Of a stretch of DNA of 64,000 nt, positions 1 to 12,139 are shown piece by piece. Position 1 is the first letter of the stretch; each line of letters starts with the position of its first letter. The position numbers and the translations under genes were made by a program. Source of the stretch: Dryococelus australis (Eukaryota; Arthropoda; Insecta; Phasmatodea; Phasmatidae). The notes under the pieces are model-generated. The model searched no databases and was not told the DNA's origin. It saw nothing but the letters and a program-made list of their open reading frames with translations. The stretch is from assembly GCA_029891345.1 (NCBI GenBank), contig CM057009.1, forward strand, positions 208,996,709 through 209,060,708, read 5' to 3'.

Positions 1-189
1 ATCTTTTATGGATTTACTATTAATTTTTTTCGCCATTTCTAAAACCCGAATTTGCCAAAGAGCTAGTGACATCGCCAAAAAACTATTTTAATGTTTTCAG
101 CATTTTATACATTATGTAGCACTGCGTTCTTATTGCAACACATTGAAGAATCCGATTAAATGTTTTTACTGGCAATTCAATGATTACTA

Positions 190-920
190 CATTCGTTGTG
201 TAATAAATGTAAAAAAATAACATCGATAGAAATTTTAAACATAATTAAAGATGAATACGTTCGTCATCCAAACGACGTGCGAAGAAATTACGCTATGGTG
301 ATAGACATTCTCAACAAGCGTTTGGCCTTCGATGTGACTGTACCCGAATATGGCGAAACTTTAATGACTCCTGAAATGGATAGTGGATGGAGAGGTTCGT
401 AATCGGCTTTGATGTAGATATGGTTGCATTTAATTTTGGCTGGTGAAAACAATCGCAATAGAAGTGATAATTACGCCAATCTTTATCAGAGTTTATTCGA
501 AAAATTGGACTTTCTTATCCTGTGTTCCATATGTTTCCATGGATACAGAAACAAAAAATTAATGCTTAAAATACTCGCGGAAAATAACTTCCCACTATAT
601 TATATAATGGTAATAATTCATTCGAGCATCGAAGATGAGAAAAATATCTCACTGATATATAATACCCCCGCAGTGATAGTTTTGTTACACTCGAGTAACT
701 GCAATTGAAATTACGCATATTGGGCAGAGAGGAAAAACAAAAAACACTTATTTCAGTAAACGAAACCACTTGGCGGTGGGTAATTGGAAACAACAACGAA
801 GACGAGGGTGGCGAGGGGGATGATAGCAATGGTGAATTTGGTAAATGTAAGCAACATTCGAGACACGAGAAACTGGGCGAGTTTATCAAAATATACAAAA
901 GTGTTATTTCAAACAGTTAA
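190..920 (+). pseudogene. decayed coding-like block A, unknown origin
   Basis: Three short plus-strand frames follow each other in different phases (196-402, 424-708 and 705-920). Together they read like one protein broken by stops and frameshifts. The first has ordinary globular composition (motif VPEYGETLMTP). The second is hydrophobic with a lysine- and leucine-rich middle. The last is glutamate-, glycine- and lysine-rich and ends at a stop. No intron signals are convincing. It is followed in the same orientation by more broken frames up to 4.65 kb, so it probably belongs to one old intron-less insert. I do not recognise the family. A large insect DNA virus is possible, but that is inference only. 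Confidence 0.35.
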
Positions 921-1505
921 TCATGTATATTTACATTTTATTCGTGAAAATTTCGTTTAAGGAAATATGCCTGGAGTTTTTCCAACGATGGACAAAATAA
1001 ACCTCATATGAATATGTAAATAGTTATTTACAAATATCAATCAGAAACGATCGGTTACGATTACAATGATTAATGTACAAAAAAACTAGGGTTATTTTAT
1101 TTTTGGCAGGATAATGCGAAACGACTGTTTTCAAAAATAGAACATCAAGATGAATCGCTGAAGCAATAAATACTTGAAATGTACAAACAAATCGATGAGA
1201 ATTGGCAAGAAATGACCCACGATAATAGATAATGTTTATCATTGCTCGAATTGTATTCTTTGGGACTGGTTCATTTTTGAGATTCTTAAAATGTGGCAAT
1301 GTAATATGCATATATGATGAAAATTGTAATCACGAATGTTTTTACAATAAATAAAAAAAGTTCATTTTTTTCATGGCACATTTTTGTTTCATTTCCTCCC
1401 CCCACCATTTGTAAAAAAAAATTTAAAAGTATTTTTTTACCAGTGCAACCTTGTTTATAAGACGAAAAATAAATTATTTTTCTTCCAGCCAAACACAACA
1501 AGTCG

Positions 1506-1685
1506 ATGTTGTTGGACAAGGCCATCGGATACTTGCGGAATAATCTCGACCGTTTGTATTCTGCATTTATAGCGAGAGAATATGGCCCAAATTTTTTCAT
1601 GTATACCGCTTTAATCAACATTTTTGTCTCGTTCTTGTTTGTAAGTATTCTGATATACGTCTTATTTCGCGAAAAGGATTACTGA
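1506..1685 (+). CDS. small single-pass membrane protein, 59 aa, unknown
   Basis: An intact ATG-to-TGA frame of 59 residues. A soluble, charged N-terminus of about 30 residues (starts MLLDKAIGYLRNN) is followed by a hydrophobic segment around residues 31-53 (motif FVSFLFVSILIYVLF) and a short charged tail, FREKDY. This is the layout of a small tail-anchored or single-pass membrane protein. It ends 10 bases before the next ATG at 1696, which is compact spacing typical of viral or polycistronic DNA rather than an insect intergenic region. Large insect DNA viruses encode many proteins of this size and shape, but I cannot assign it to a named one. It is the only undamaged frame in the 1-4.7 kb block. 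Confidence 0.4.
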   Translation: MLLDKAIGYLRNNLDRLYSAFIAREYGPNFFMYTALINIFVSFLFVSILIYVLFREKDY

Positions 1686-1695
1686 CTCGACTAAA

Positions 1696-2650
1696 ATGGA
1701 CACGGACCAGGATCATATTGGGAAAATTATCAAACGCATTGAAGAAATTGGCCGAGTAAATGTTGATGCGACTCTGGATCGCATAATAATGCAATTCGTC
1801 GGCCAGTATTACACCAAATACAATCGAAACCAAATCGTATCCATTGTCGGATCCAGTGAACTTGGTAAAATCACCCCACAGGAGATTTCGCCCTTTGGTT
1901 ACAATCTTTAATTAAAGTGTATGTTTGCTCATTGGTCGGTAAAAAAAACAATACGGAGCAGAGTACGATTGTGGGCTGGTTGCACAAAAAAAGTTTGGCA
2001 TATCAATGCATAATCTTGAAATTTGACGTCGACAAGGAACACAATTTCGACTCGTACGAAGAGAACCTCATTTAGTGTGATCGTGTGATTGAGTTTATCG
2101 AGAACATTACTGCAGCCACGTTCCATTTTAAGTCAAGGGGTCTTGTCTGCTGACACATTGGCCCAAAAAGGCAAACTTCCACCTAATTCTACCCATAATG
2201 ATGGATTTTGTTAGTGCACATGTATTTTTTTGCCATCTCTCTCACATCTACACACAATCTAACGAGGGATTTGCACTCAAGTTTGTGTTTGACAACCCGG
2301 CACAGTGTTCCTTGGCCTCTGCCCCAGATCACGTTCCCGAATGGCTGAGCACATATGATCACTTCAAAAAACTAAGTCCCATCAATATATGGAATCTATA
2401 GGATGAGGTCGTGTCTTTTGTTCCCTTTTGTGATCTCTTCAAGGATGGTGAAGCCATCATAGTTGCCATAACTTGCAGTTCATCGCGAGAAGTTTTTTTC
2501 TTTAAAACTCGGTCGGACCGACGAATATGTCAGACGATACACGTTTATAGATCAGGCAATCAGGCAAATGCGAAATGACGAGGAATCGATTGCGGTAAAT
2601 GACAGTCGGGTGCAAATGGGAAACAACGTTGGTGGTTATTGCGATTAAGG
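1696..2650 (+). pseudogene. start of a long broken reading frame, unknown
   Basis: A clean 71-codon start (MDTDQDHIGKIIKRIEEIG) runs to a stop at 1911. After a frame change, coding-like sequence resumes at about 1918-2158 with one internal TAG (motif SLVGKKNNTEQSTIVGWL). A further frame covers 2198-2401. Another, after a frameshift near 2510, covers 2510-2647 (motif LGRTDEYVRRYTFIDQAIRQ). Amino-acid composition stays natural through each piece, as expected of one gene that picked up indels. With the pieces at 2770-4650 the original could have been roughly 950-1000 residues. No known catalytic motif is visible, so a helicase or structural protein of a large DNA virus can only be guessed. Confidence 0.35.
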
Positions 2651-2769
2651 TAGGGTAAAGTCACCCGTTGGATCGACCGAGTACCGGTTAGGATTTGAAT
2701 ATGTCGCTGCGTATTTCGTTGTGTGTGTTTGATGGAGAAATTAAATTACTCACAAAATTTAAAGTCTAA

Positions 2770-3240
2770 GTGGAAGTGATGATGAGAGTAAAATTACTGA
2801 TATGCACAAATTGTATAGAATCAGCACGATCAAGACAAATTTTCAGTTTGAGACCAACCAGTTGGAGAACACTTTGTTTAACGTGGAAAAACTGGACATT
2901 TCATCCAACGCCATCATTTACAAGTACGCATTGGGAAGTGCCGAACATCAGGTTCCTTTTTACAATTGTTAATTTTACCCCTTTAGTAAAAATCAATTGT
3001 ATGTCATTGATCGTTTCGAGGATGCGATACGACAACCCGACATTGACTTTGATCATTACAAGGAAAATTTCATGCATGCTCTCATAGATAGTTTATTGGT
3101 TGTAGATTCAAATTTTTTTTTTACATGGCATTCCCTTTCTACAAGGGCTATTGCAAAACAAATGATATCGAATTTAAAAACATAAACATCATTGTCGAAG
3201 TAAATGATTGGTGGAACAAGTGGATTTTGGGTAAGCAACT
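2770..3240 (+). pseudogene. middle of the broken reading frame, unknown
   Basis: Coding-like sequence runs in one phase from about 2775 to 3185 with one stop near 2969 (motifs HKLYRISTIKTNFQFET, RFEDAIRQPDIDFDHYKENF). It then shifts at a T-homopolymer (3113-3122) into another phase that reads EFKNINIIVEVNDWWNKW to about 3240. The frameshift at the poly-T tract is the usual way decayed genes break. The alternative frame beginning at 2770 is a shadow with no sensible composition. No domain was recognised. Confidence 0.35.
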
Positions 3241-3301
3241 ACGGTGATGGCAAGATCAAAATAAACACAAATATACCAAAATAGTTTGAAAAGAAATACA
3301 G

Positions 3302-3760
3302 ATGAAGAATATGGTTATGAATGTGAATGCAACGGAGATGAAGACTGTCCTCCACAATAAAATTTGTGGACTTGCATCATCGGATATGTTTAAAGAAAAT
3401 TATTTCTGGTTCATCTTTGTTTTATCAGAGATGATGATGAGCATGTTGTCATTGCTCATTTGCTATGTCGACAGTAAAAATTTAATAAAGTTGATCGGAT
3501 GTGTGTTCTAGTTTTTCAACCTGAACTGGTATGCAAATTCCATCTTGAGCAGTTGGTGCACCCACGAATATGTAATCAATCACTTGTATGTGGGATTCTA
3601 CAAGACCGACGTTCTTTACTTTTGCTTTCATCTTGATGTGAAGGACCTCTCGACTGGACAAACCTGTTCAATGTGTACAAGTACATCATATTTGATGGAT
3701 CCAATGCTCAAGACGACAGTGGTGGTGATAATGGGTATTCGTCCTCGAATAAAAAAAAAA
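3302..3760 (+). pseudogene. broken frame rich in aromatic and Cys residues, unknown
   Basis: Two in-phase pieces, 3302-3511 and 3512-3690, are separated by one stop at 3509-3511. They contain a hydrophobic segment (around FWFIFVLSEMMMSMLSLLICY) followed by Trp-, Tyr- and Cys-rich sequence (SSWCTHEYVINHLYVGFYK). From about 3690 another phase reads coding-like sequence (NLFNVYKYIIFDGSN) until roughly 3790. This looks like the continuation of the same insert. The family was not recognised. Confidence 0.3.
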
Positions 3761-3889
3761 ATATTGTTGTCAGTGACAGCTTGTAGGGCGACTAATTCCT
3801 TCATTTCGGACATTTTATTGTCAAGGCGATGTGGCAACTTGGTGTTATTGTTTGGCAATTGAAAGTTTTCAATCATACGTGAAAGCTCT

Positions 3890-4650
3890 AGTTGTCCTTT
3901 AGTTTAGAAATACAAGAGTATGGGGCAGTGCTCGACCATCTAGGTAACCAAGTCTTTTGCGAAGGGTATGTGTTTAACCCATTACTATATGTATTGGAAA
4001 CAGCTTCGCCTGTCCTAATATGATTGGTGGCTATATAGCACTGTTACAATATTCCAAAACCGATAATCACCCTGCTCCATTTCCCTAACGTACAAGACCT
4101 GTGTTTCGACATCTACCTTATAATATCACATTTGTTATCACAGTCGCAATACAACAAGTTGATGGTGATGTTTTTCTGCCTGATTCCAAACCCCTCGACT
4201 ACATTGATGAAAATTTTGTGGTTATGTTCAATGACTTGACTCTAAACTTTAAATTACTAAACACTTCACGTAAACAATATAGAGTCAGGTTTTTCATCAG
4301 AAGTCGTACTCTATAAGATTGTTGCGATGGTTACCTATATGTCTACAAAAATTCCCAATATACTTACTTATATGCTGGAAGACACTATGTGAATCGTCAA
4401 TGGCATTACACTGAAAGGTTGAAAATTATATGAAAACAATCAAAAAATTCAGGAAATTATGCACTTCAACTATGTACAAAACAGCATCAACATGGTCAAT
4501 TGTCTAAAAAACGAATTGAGATGATACAACATTGAATATACATCTAAACACAATTTCATAAAATTACTGAATTCTGATTACAAACACTTAGTAATTGAAA
4601 AATTAAAAAATCTGGTAGAAAATGACAATAAAATATCATTATGAAAGATG
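3890..4650 (+). pseudogene. last part of the broken block, unknown
   Basis: Fragments in three phases: about 3905-4020 (QEYGAVLDHLGNQVFCEGYV), 4101-4316 (open, with FLPDSKPLDYIDENFVVMF) and 4430-4645 (Asn-, Lys- and Ile-rich helical sequence such as KLLNSDYKHLVIEKLKNL, ending in TGA). All lie on the plus strand with no splice signals. The block stops about 40 bases before the hairpin at 4685-4760, which may mark its end. Confidence 0.3.
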
Positions 4651-4684
4651 TAAAAATATACATTGTATAAAGGGTGGATAGAAG

Positions 4685-4760
4685 CACCTTCCAAATTGAC
4701 CAAATTTTTAAGGGGCGACCAGAATTACCCCCTCAAAAAATTTGGTTTATTTGGAAGGTG
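4685..4760. repeat. strong imperfect inverted repeat (hairpin)
   Basis: The left arm begins CACCTTCCAAATTGACC. The reverse complement of the right arm begins CACCTTCCAAATAAACC. The match continues through an A/T-rich run into a G run for about 31 bases with a few mismatches and a 12-15 base loop. It sits just downstream of the decayed block and just upstream of a large AT microsatellite. Confidence 0.75.
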
Positions 4761-4852
4761 ATTCAGTCCCCCTTTTTATAAATCGACTCGGTTTTATGAC
4801 ATCATATATATATGATACATCATATAGTAAAGGGTTAAAATAAAATTTAGAC

Positions 4853-4959
<107 letters not shown>

Positions 4960-5014
4960 TCATGCGAAACATCTGGAGGATTCCATAGTATATATGTATA
5001 TAATATATATATAT

Positions 5015-6825
5015 ACTTCCGCTCATGCTACATCCTTCGTTTTCTCACCATATAGCATGTAGTTGACTTGAATTATTCTTTTCTTGCATCGAATTTCATC
5101 TTAGGATGAAATAATTTTCATCTGCCATTAAGAGTAATATTTTTGACCGCGATATTTTATTGCGGGATCTGGTACTGTTATTTTCTTTCATAGCTTTGTC
5201 ATTGTATATTTTGTTTCACTTTTGGTTATAGCAGTTAGCAGCATGGGCCTATGAGCTAGTCACAGTTAGACATTTCCATCTCTTGGCGATGTGAGACATA
5301 CACCCGTTTATGTGATTGCCTTGTTGGTCATGGTACGCCAATGTATTTCTCCCGACACATAGCAGTGACATCACAAGGAAAGATTTTTTTTTCTGATTTC
5401 GAGTGCTATGGGTGTGCTCCAACATTTTATGCCATTGTAATGGATGAAACATTTGTTGGAAAAGAAGAAATAAGGGGTTATGTAATTACAATTTCGTAAA
5501 TATAATGCTAGATTATATATATATATATATCGAGTAACAGACTTTACAAATTATTGGTCAAAACAAATAAATAGTTCTAATACTTAATAATTTATTTTTA
5601 AAATGTAATCTGATAAAAAACAATGGCGATGATAACATCACAGAATACTTGTTTTGTTGTTTTGAGAAAAATCTTTAATTGAACTACAAAGTCATAAAAA
5701 AACAATAGTCGTAAGATTTTTTTTTCTTTTTTTATGATAATATATTTGAGACTTTTTCTTCATAACTGTAGCTTTATCTCCAGAAAGTTCAATGTAAGCC
5801 ATCAGTGTGCATAATGCTAATTCATGGTTTTGACATAATACACAAAACTGGTGCATGCCCATACTTTGCTTCTTGTAGGTGGCTCTTATCCAGAACCTAG
5901 GAATCAGATCCCACCTTCCATTTATGTGTCATGCCGTGTCAATGCGAGAGTACCTAAGGTTGCCCACAACTATGTCGCGAAAGTTATACACTACCTGACA
6001 AAGTCAGGACATTTTGTAGAGAATAGAAGGATATATGGCAAAATTAACAGACTATTTTTGTATAAGTTATAAGCCGTATACTATAGGTTATTAAAAATTT
6101 TAAAGTGCTGTGTTCTATGTTTGAGTGCCTGTACTAATGTTAGATGATTTCAAATGTGTGGCGAGAGTTCTGAAAATTTTCAATTCCATCGCATCTTAGA
6201 TTTGTAAACAAGTTTTGAATTTAGTGCCAGATTATTAAAATTGCTATTATCATTGCTGACACAAACGTGATAAACCAAACACATTTACCACTTTCTAATG
6301 AATCCAGTCAGATTTCAAAATGACACCGGATCTTATCTTAATGACTATCTTGCTAGTTTTTGGTTTTATCTCAAGAAAATAAAAGAGAAATTGTAACCTG
6401 GTATGGGTTTTTTGCACGAGAATAATATAGAATAGGTTTATTATTACGGAATGAAATCAGTCGTGATCGGATATCGAATAGAAAATTTTTTAAAGTAAAA
6501 TTATCTGACATACCATTATGTTTATGAGCTATTTTTACTAATGATAAGTGTAGATTTTTAAGAAGGCAAACTTTTTTTTACAAAAATAGCTTATATGTAG
6601 TTGACCATACTGTGGTTCATTGGATTCCATATTTTCGAGATGTGGGAGGGGTATTATGAGACCTATATTTACCCACACACACTGGAAAAAAAAATGGAAA
6701 CTTTAGCTTTGGGGGAGGTGGGTTTGAAGCTGAATACATCTATAGCATGGGGTTCGTTTCAACTGCCAGCCACCACTGTTGGTCGGTATTGTCCTTTGTT
6801 ATGACAAGCTAGTAACGGTCAATTG
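5015..6825. other. non-coding, nothing recognised
   Basis: AT-rich sequence with scattered short chance frames. The longest (5851-6072) has no family features. A short (TA)n lies at 5514-5530. Confidence 0.6.
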
Positions 6826-6829
6826 TATG

Positions 6830-8230
6830 GCCTGGGTAAATCACGTGGGGTGATGAGGGGTGTTTGGAGTTTAGCGAATGTGAATATTAAGGAGTTGTGA
6901 TGCAAGCCCATGATTCACAGTAGAGAGTAGTTGGGTGGATGGGGAGTCGACTAGATAATAATTTGAATATAGTGGTGTGGCGAGGGGTAACAGAAAAATA
7001 CACAATGAACAACAAGCTAGGGGGTGGGAAGGGGGTTACCTAGGCAGGGTGGTGATAGAGGGTGGTTGCCTTGTAGGGGTGGTGGTAAGGGGTCAAGTGA
7101 AAACGAGTAATCAGTGAACAAAAATTGAAGGGGTTGGTGATGGGTTGTCAGTAGTCTGATGGTCATGATGCCAGGAGCTTCGTCGCTGATCGCTTTAGCT
7201 GCTATAGAACCCCGGACCTCCTTCGTGCATGTCTTTAAATGTACTTTACGAAAATGTTCTATAGTTTTAATTTTTTATTTTAGAAAAGTATTTTTATATT
7301 TGTTTAATTTTTTGGGAATTTCGCGATTTTTTGGGTCCAAAGGCATTCAAGGTCATGGACAAAGGGTAAGTGACATGGATGTGGATGGGAGTGGGGGAGA
7401 ACTGTTTTAACTGCTGATCCATCTGATCCACTGGACCTGGCTCAGAGCCTCGAATCTCCTTTTACTGCTTTGAGGAATTTTAAGCACACATTTCGAGGAG
7501 CATTGAATCCACTTTGCTCGTTTAAGGACTTGTTTACGACATTTCTCCATTTTTTAAATAAAATGTTTTTTATTTTGCGATATTTTGGTTTCAAGGTTAT
7601 TCAAGGCCATGAGCAAACGGGCCAATTTCAAAGGCCAATGTCACTGATATCCAACATTGTGGACAAGATGGCCAATGGCCTTCTAGAATGACAGAGCATT
7701 AACATGAACGAAGGAGAGTTGGTGAGGGGAGGGCAGGCGATGGTTAAGAACAAAGGTTTTTGGTGATAGATGAGAGGTGAGGAGGAGATGGTGAGTGGAG
7801 AGATTGAAGAGGAGGGATACGATTGTATGGACGAAGTCGGGAGGAGTGAGTTAGGGAATATGAAGAGTGGGTGTGTGAAGGGGGTAAATATGAGGGGATG
7901 GGTGGCATTTTGGAGGGTTTCGGAGGTTGTGCTGGGGGGGGGGGGCCTTAAGGCAATGTGATTGAGTGGAGGGGGGATCAGTCGTCTGTTGGATGTGGTG
8001 CTGGGAAAACCTCTGGAAATGTGCGGTTTGTAATGGCTTTCTAAATATTTTTAAAATAGATTTTTATGTATTTTTTATATTAATATTATTTTTGGCATTT
8101 CTGAAATTTTTGGAAATTTTTGGGATTTTGAAGTTCATTGTCACCAGGTGAAAGTCACTGACATCCGAAACGGTGGACAAGATGGCCGCCAGTGTACTAG
8201 AATGGTAGACCATGAACATCTCCAACCTCC
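6830..8230. repeat. G-rich degenerate tandem repeat region
   Basis: Long stretches of the plus strand are rich in GGGTGG and GGAGG. Three related segments recur near 7310-7400, 7570-7690 and 8090-8215. Each has a T-rich lead, a phrase like TTCAAGG..CATG, then GTCACTGA..ATCC and, in the last two, GTGGACAAGATGGCC. The same vocabulary (AAAGGTCATG, GGTCACTGG, CCAAGATGG) occurs near 53755-53825, inside the right inverted repeat of the Maverick-like element. The region may therefore be a relic of a related element. Frames here are by-products of base composition. Confidence 0.55.
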
Positions 8231-8234
8231 TATA

Positions 8235-10750
8235 CCAGACACCATCTGTGGCCTTTTTAAATACATTGCACCAAACTCATTGTTTTCAGTCTACTAAAAA
8301 ATAAAGAATATTATTAATTAAAAAGAAAATATAAGGATCATTAAGACCAAACATCTTGTAACAGTAAATCATTTCAGGTAAATCAATTCAGTAAAAAAAA
8401 GTTCCAAAAGTTGTATGAACACCAGCAAGATTCGTAGACATAGAGAATACTCCAAGTTAATACAGTATCAGGGAAATATGGTGAGAAGTATAAAATATAT
8501 GAAATTCACGTATTACCAAAGAAGCAAGAGAGAAGCAAAGTCGGACCAGCAACTGTTGCTCACTGTCTGAAATTAGCACAACTAAACTTTTTGAAAACCT
8601 TCTACTGGGGTTTGCAAGACTAGCATACGAAAGTCCTAAATTAATAACAACTCGATCTGGTAGGAATGTAAAGATTAGAAAAATCTGACTTTATAGAATG
8701 CCCTAAATGAGTAAACATTTGACCGGAATTTGAGTTTTATACTTTTAAGCGAGTGTCTAAATAAGTTAAGTAATTATTGCTTAGTGTTGATTTAATTTCC
8801 CTGTCAAGGTATTTACTAATTTATTGTTATGACTGTCACAATCAGGCCTTTTAATGTTTCTTAATAGGAAAGTTGTAAAATTTAACCTCTTTGGAATGAA
8901 CCTGTGTGTACTATGTCTATTAAAATTTTTATATTGTTTGGAATGACTGACTTAAAAAAACAAGCTTTTTTCTGGCGTATAACAATTTAGTAAAATTGTG
9001 CTGTTGATCATTACAAATTGTTTTATTGCAATACAACACTGACTCCAACCAATAATGACTCCACCCAATATTGACTCCACACAAGACTGAATCCAACCAA
9101 GGCTGGATCCTGCCAAACTGACTGGCACAATGGACAAGACTAACCGACCATGTAAACCACCTAAAGCAACAGACCATGACGACCAATATCGAAATAAGTC
9201 ACCTAATAAGAATATCATTGCTAACATATTTTCACAAAACCATCGTAAATCTTATAAATATCTTCGCAAATCTTTGGAAAAAATTCGCAAAATATCTTAC
9301 CCACAGCAGGCCACACTAAAGGGCAATTTCACATTTTATTTTAAAATTGTAACATTCAGAAACTGTTAAGAGTTTTTAAGATTGTCCCCAGTCTTTTACA
9401 GGTCAAGGTCACTTTGAATCCAACTCAAAACCCAAATACTACCATTAGATTGCACTAACGGGGAAAATTCTTACTGTCGACTTCATATTGCTTGCTCAAG
9501 ATTGGTGGATGTTGAAAGAGAGTTTGAAGGTAATGCAAAGTGTAATGTGTAATAGGTGGTAGATTTGGAGCATAGACGAATAAATAAATAATGAAGAGAA
9601 GTCTAAATTGGTTGATGTTCATGATTTTTTTGGGGGGGGGGGGGTTGTATTAGTTGGGGAAGACTAAATATCAAATGAATTATTGTGGTGGGTGAAATTC
9701 ATATCCTGGTTGTCGTATTGGAAATTTGCTTATTCATATAAATGAGAATCGAACACTTTACCTCCTATATGTAAGTCAGGTGACATATCAACCTCTATGT
9801 GTAAATAATCCCAAATAGCAAACAATAAGCAGTTGGCCACAATACCTATTTTTTATTAATTGCAACATGGGCCGATTCTTGCAGGATTATTATCATAATT
9901 CAACAGAAGATCCACAATCAGATGATAGATAAAATGCAACTGTTACTTTCTGATGGGAAAATATTAGGAGCAAGTTTATAGGTCATTTATGGCATGGCAA
10001 CTCTTACTTCTGGGACATATTAGCGACAATTTTATGCATTTAAGTAATTATAAGGATTTTTTTTTGTGAAATAGCAACTGTGATATGTGAATTCACTTAT
10101 ATTTATATGCATATGTTCATTGAATTTATCATATGAAATTATTGTTAGTAATATGAAAAATAGTTTCCAGAACGGAAACGTGCTGTAATAACTTGTAAAA
10201 CATAATTATTTTACATTTTAAATGCCACCTGAGAGTAGCCCAAAACTTAAATACTAATGTTTTAAACACAAAACACATACATCTCATTATTGACTTGTGA
10301 TACTAACATAATTTGTGTATACATAAAAGTTCATTAATGCAATTTTTATGTGTGAAAATGATTAAGGTTTTCTTAGAAGCCCACATATTTTTTTATTTAT
10401 TTTTCATCGTTATTCGTGTTATCATTAGGATTACTTAAAAATGGGTACTGACTTCTCAATGATAAAATATTTCTTTGAAAGATTATGGAAACGAACTCGC
10501 AATCCTTGAGTTCACAAATATTTTTTCCATAGCTGCATGTTCAAGGTAGGTAAGACGTTTTACGGATTTTGACAAAAATTTTGGGAATGCAGTTCAAAGT
10601 TTCTGTCTTTTTGTATTGTGAAACTTTTCAACGAAGGTTTTAGCAACGATATTCGTAATAGGGTACAGTGGTATCTCCATGGAAGATGAAGATGAAAGTT
10701 ATTAAAGAAAATGAGAAATAATTAAACTATTCTAGATGCTCAATTTTATC
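8235..10750. other. non-coding, minor repeats only
   Basis: No gene seen. A short degenerate repeat with unit like TGACTCCAACCAATA lies at about 9040-9100. A G-run of about 14 lies near 9632-9645. Otherwise this is AT-rich unique sequence. Confidence 0.6.
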
Positions 10751-10753
10751 TCC

Positions 10754-11746
10754 TACACTCTAATTCGAATCAGTAGAAAACCACTTATTAGTAGAGAAAT
10801 TCAATTTCTCGAATTAGTGGAAATGGCTCCACTCAGAATCAGTGGAAAACCACTGATTGTTTCAGTAAAAAATTTTCACGAATTTAATAAGTTAAGTGGA
10901 GCGATTTCAGTAATTAATAAGTGACGGCCGACGGTAGTGGCAAATTAAATATTGTTTTTAATAAATTAATCGAAATAATTACGTAGAATAAACATATTTA
11001 CGGCAGTTTACTACTTATATTGAGCAATTAAACTTAATTTAACAAAGTAAAAAATCTTCCGGGAAGTGGCCAGTATTGAATCCACATACCCATTTCACAC
11101 CGTTACCTTACCATCTGATCTACGAAGCCAAGTCGTAAAGCTAAAGGAAAATATATGTATTATAATTTTTGTCAAAAATCTTAGAGATTTGAATTCTATA
11201 CCCTTACTTTTCGTTTTTTGTTTAATTTGTAAAGTTAGGTTTGTTAAAACGTATAGTATATATGAGTGCACTCTCTTCGCCACTTTATATGCATTTTAAA
11301 CCTTCAAACAGAGCTCTGCGATGATAACATGAGAACTAAATGAAAGATGTAAAAACGGAATCCAAGGCGCAATGTTCATATTACCTCATAAAATGGTGTT
11401 TTGAAAGACGAAACTCATTTTAGAAAGTATTTTGTATTGGTGTTATTAGTTTGTTCGTTGTAATTTCACTTGATACGCGTTGTTGAACGGCCATTTATAA
11501 ACGTTGTTTGATAACCATTTTTACACGCTGTTTAACTGATCCATTAGTTGAAAATCAAACCACTGAAAAGCAGTGAAAAAAAATTACTATTGAATCAGTG
11601 AAACATGTCACTGAATCAATAAGTGAAGGAAATGTGGTATATTTTCACTGATTCACCAGTTAAATTCTTTGAAGTAACTGTTGAATGTCAGATACTATTG
11701 ACTGATTGAGACAGTGAAATTCTCACTGATTCAAATTTAGAGTGTA
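10754..11746. mobile_element. ~1-kb element with terminal inverted repeats
   Basis: The left end reads TACACTCTAATTCGAATCAG. The right end, reverse-complemented, reads TACACTCTAAATTTGAATCA followed by GT. Subterminal sequence on both sides is full of short CAGTGGAAA / CACTGATT words in both orientations. No transposase frame is present inside, so this looks like a non-autonomous DNA transposon (MITE-like). I do not see a clear target-site duplication in the immediate flanks. The superfamily is not determined. Confidence 0.6.
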
Positions 11747-11860
11747 AAGTTAAATATAATATCGCCAGAGTAGAAGTGAAAAACACTCGTGTACACATGG
11801 CACTTGTATCTCTGGAAATTCTGCGTCAATTTGAGGTACTCTCGTTGTCAACAGGTTCCT

Positions 11861-12133
11861 TCAATTAGAGCCCAGTATAATGTGTGGGGGACCAGTTTGT
11901 ACGAAAACTCCATCTCGGTGCCAATCTGAAGAATATCGCAGGCAGTTAACAGCTGTTAAGCGACTTGCCCGAGGAGTGGATTCAACGTCTGTGAGACTCT
12001 CTTCCGACCCGAATCGGCGCATATATTCGGTACCAGGGTACTGTCTGGTGAGGGATGATGCATGAAAATACAGAGATTCACTGACATATGATTGTACCAT
12101 TAGTGTCCAGAAGGTGCTACTTTGTCCTAACAT
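11861..12133 (-). other. unassigned minus-strand ORF, 90 codons
   Basis: An open frame of 90 codons with balanced composition (RFGSEESLTDVESTPRASRL) in AT-rich surroundings and higher GC than its neighbours. A pyrimidine-rich stretch ending in TTAG lies just before it on the minus strand, so it could be an exon. No partner exon or family was recognised. It could equally be part of an old repeat. Confidence 0.25.
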
Positions 12134-12139
12134 AGAACA

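Noticed and set aside
11790..11855. Possible upstream NWD exon ending TGTCAACAG|GTTCC
   Set aside because: The exon end resembles the expected sequence before the 16311 exon, but the preceding codons do not fit the family and no acceptor is found.
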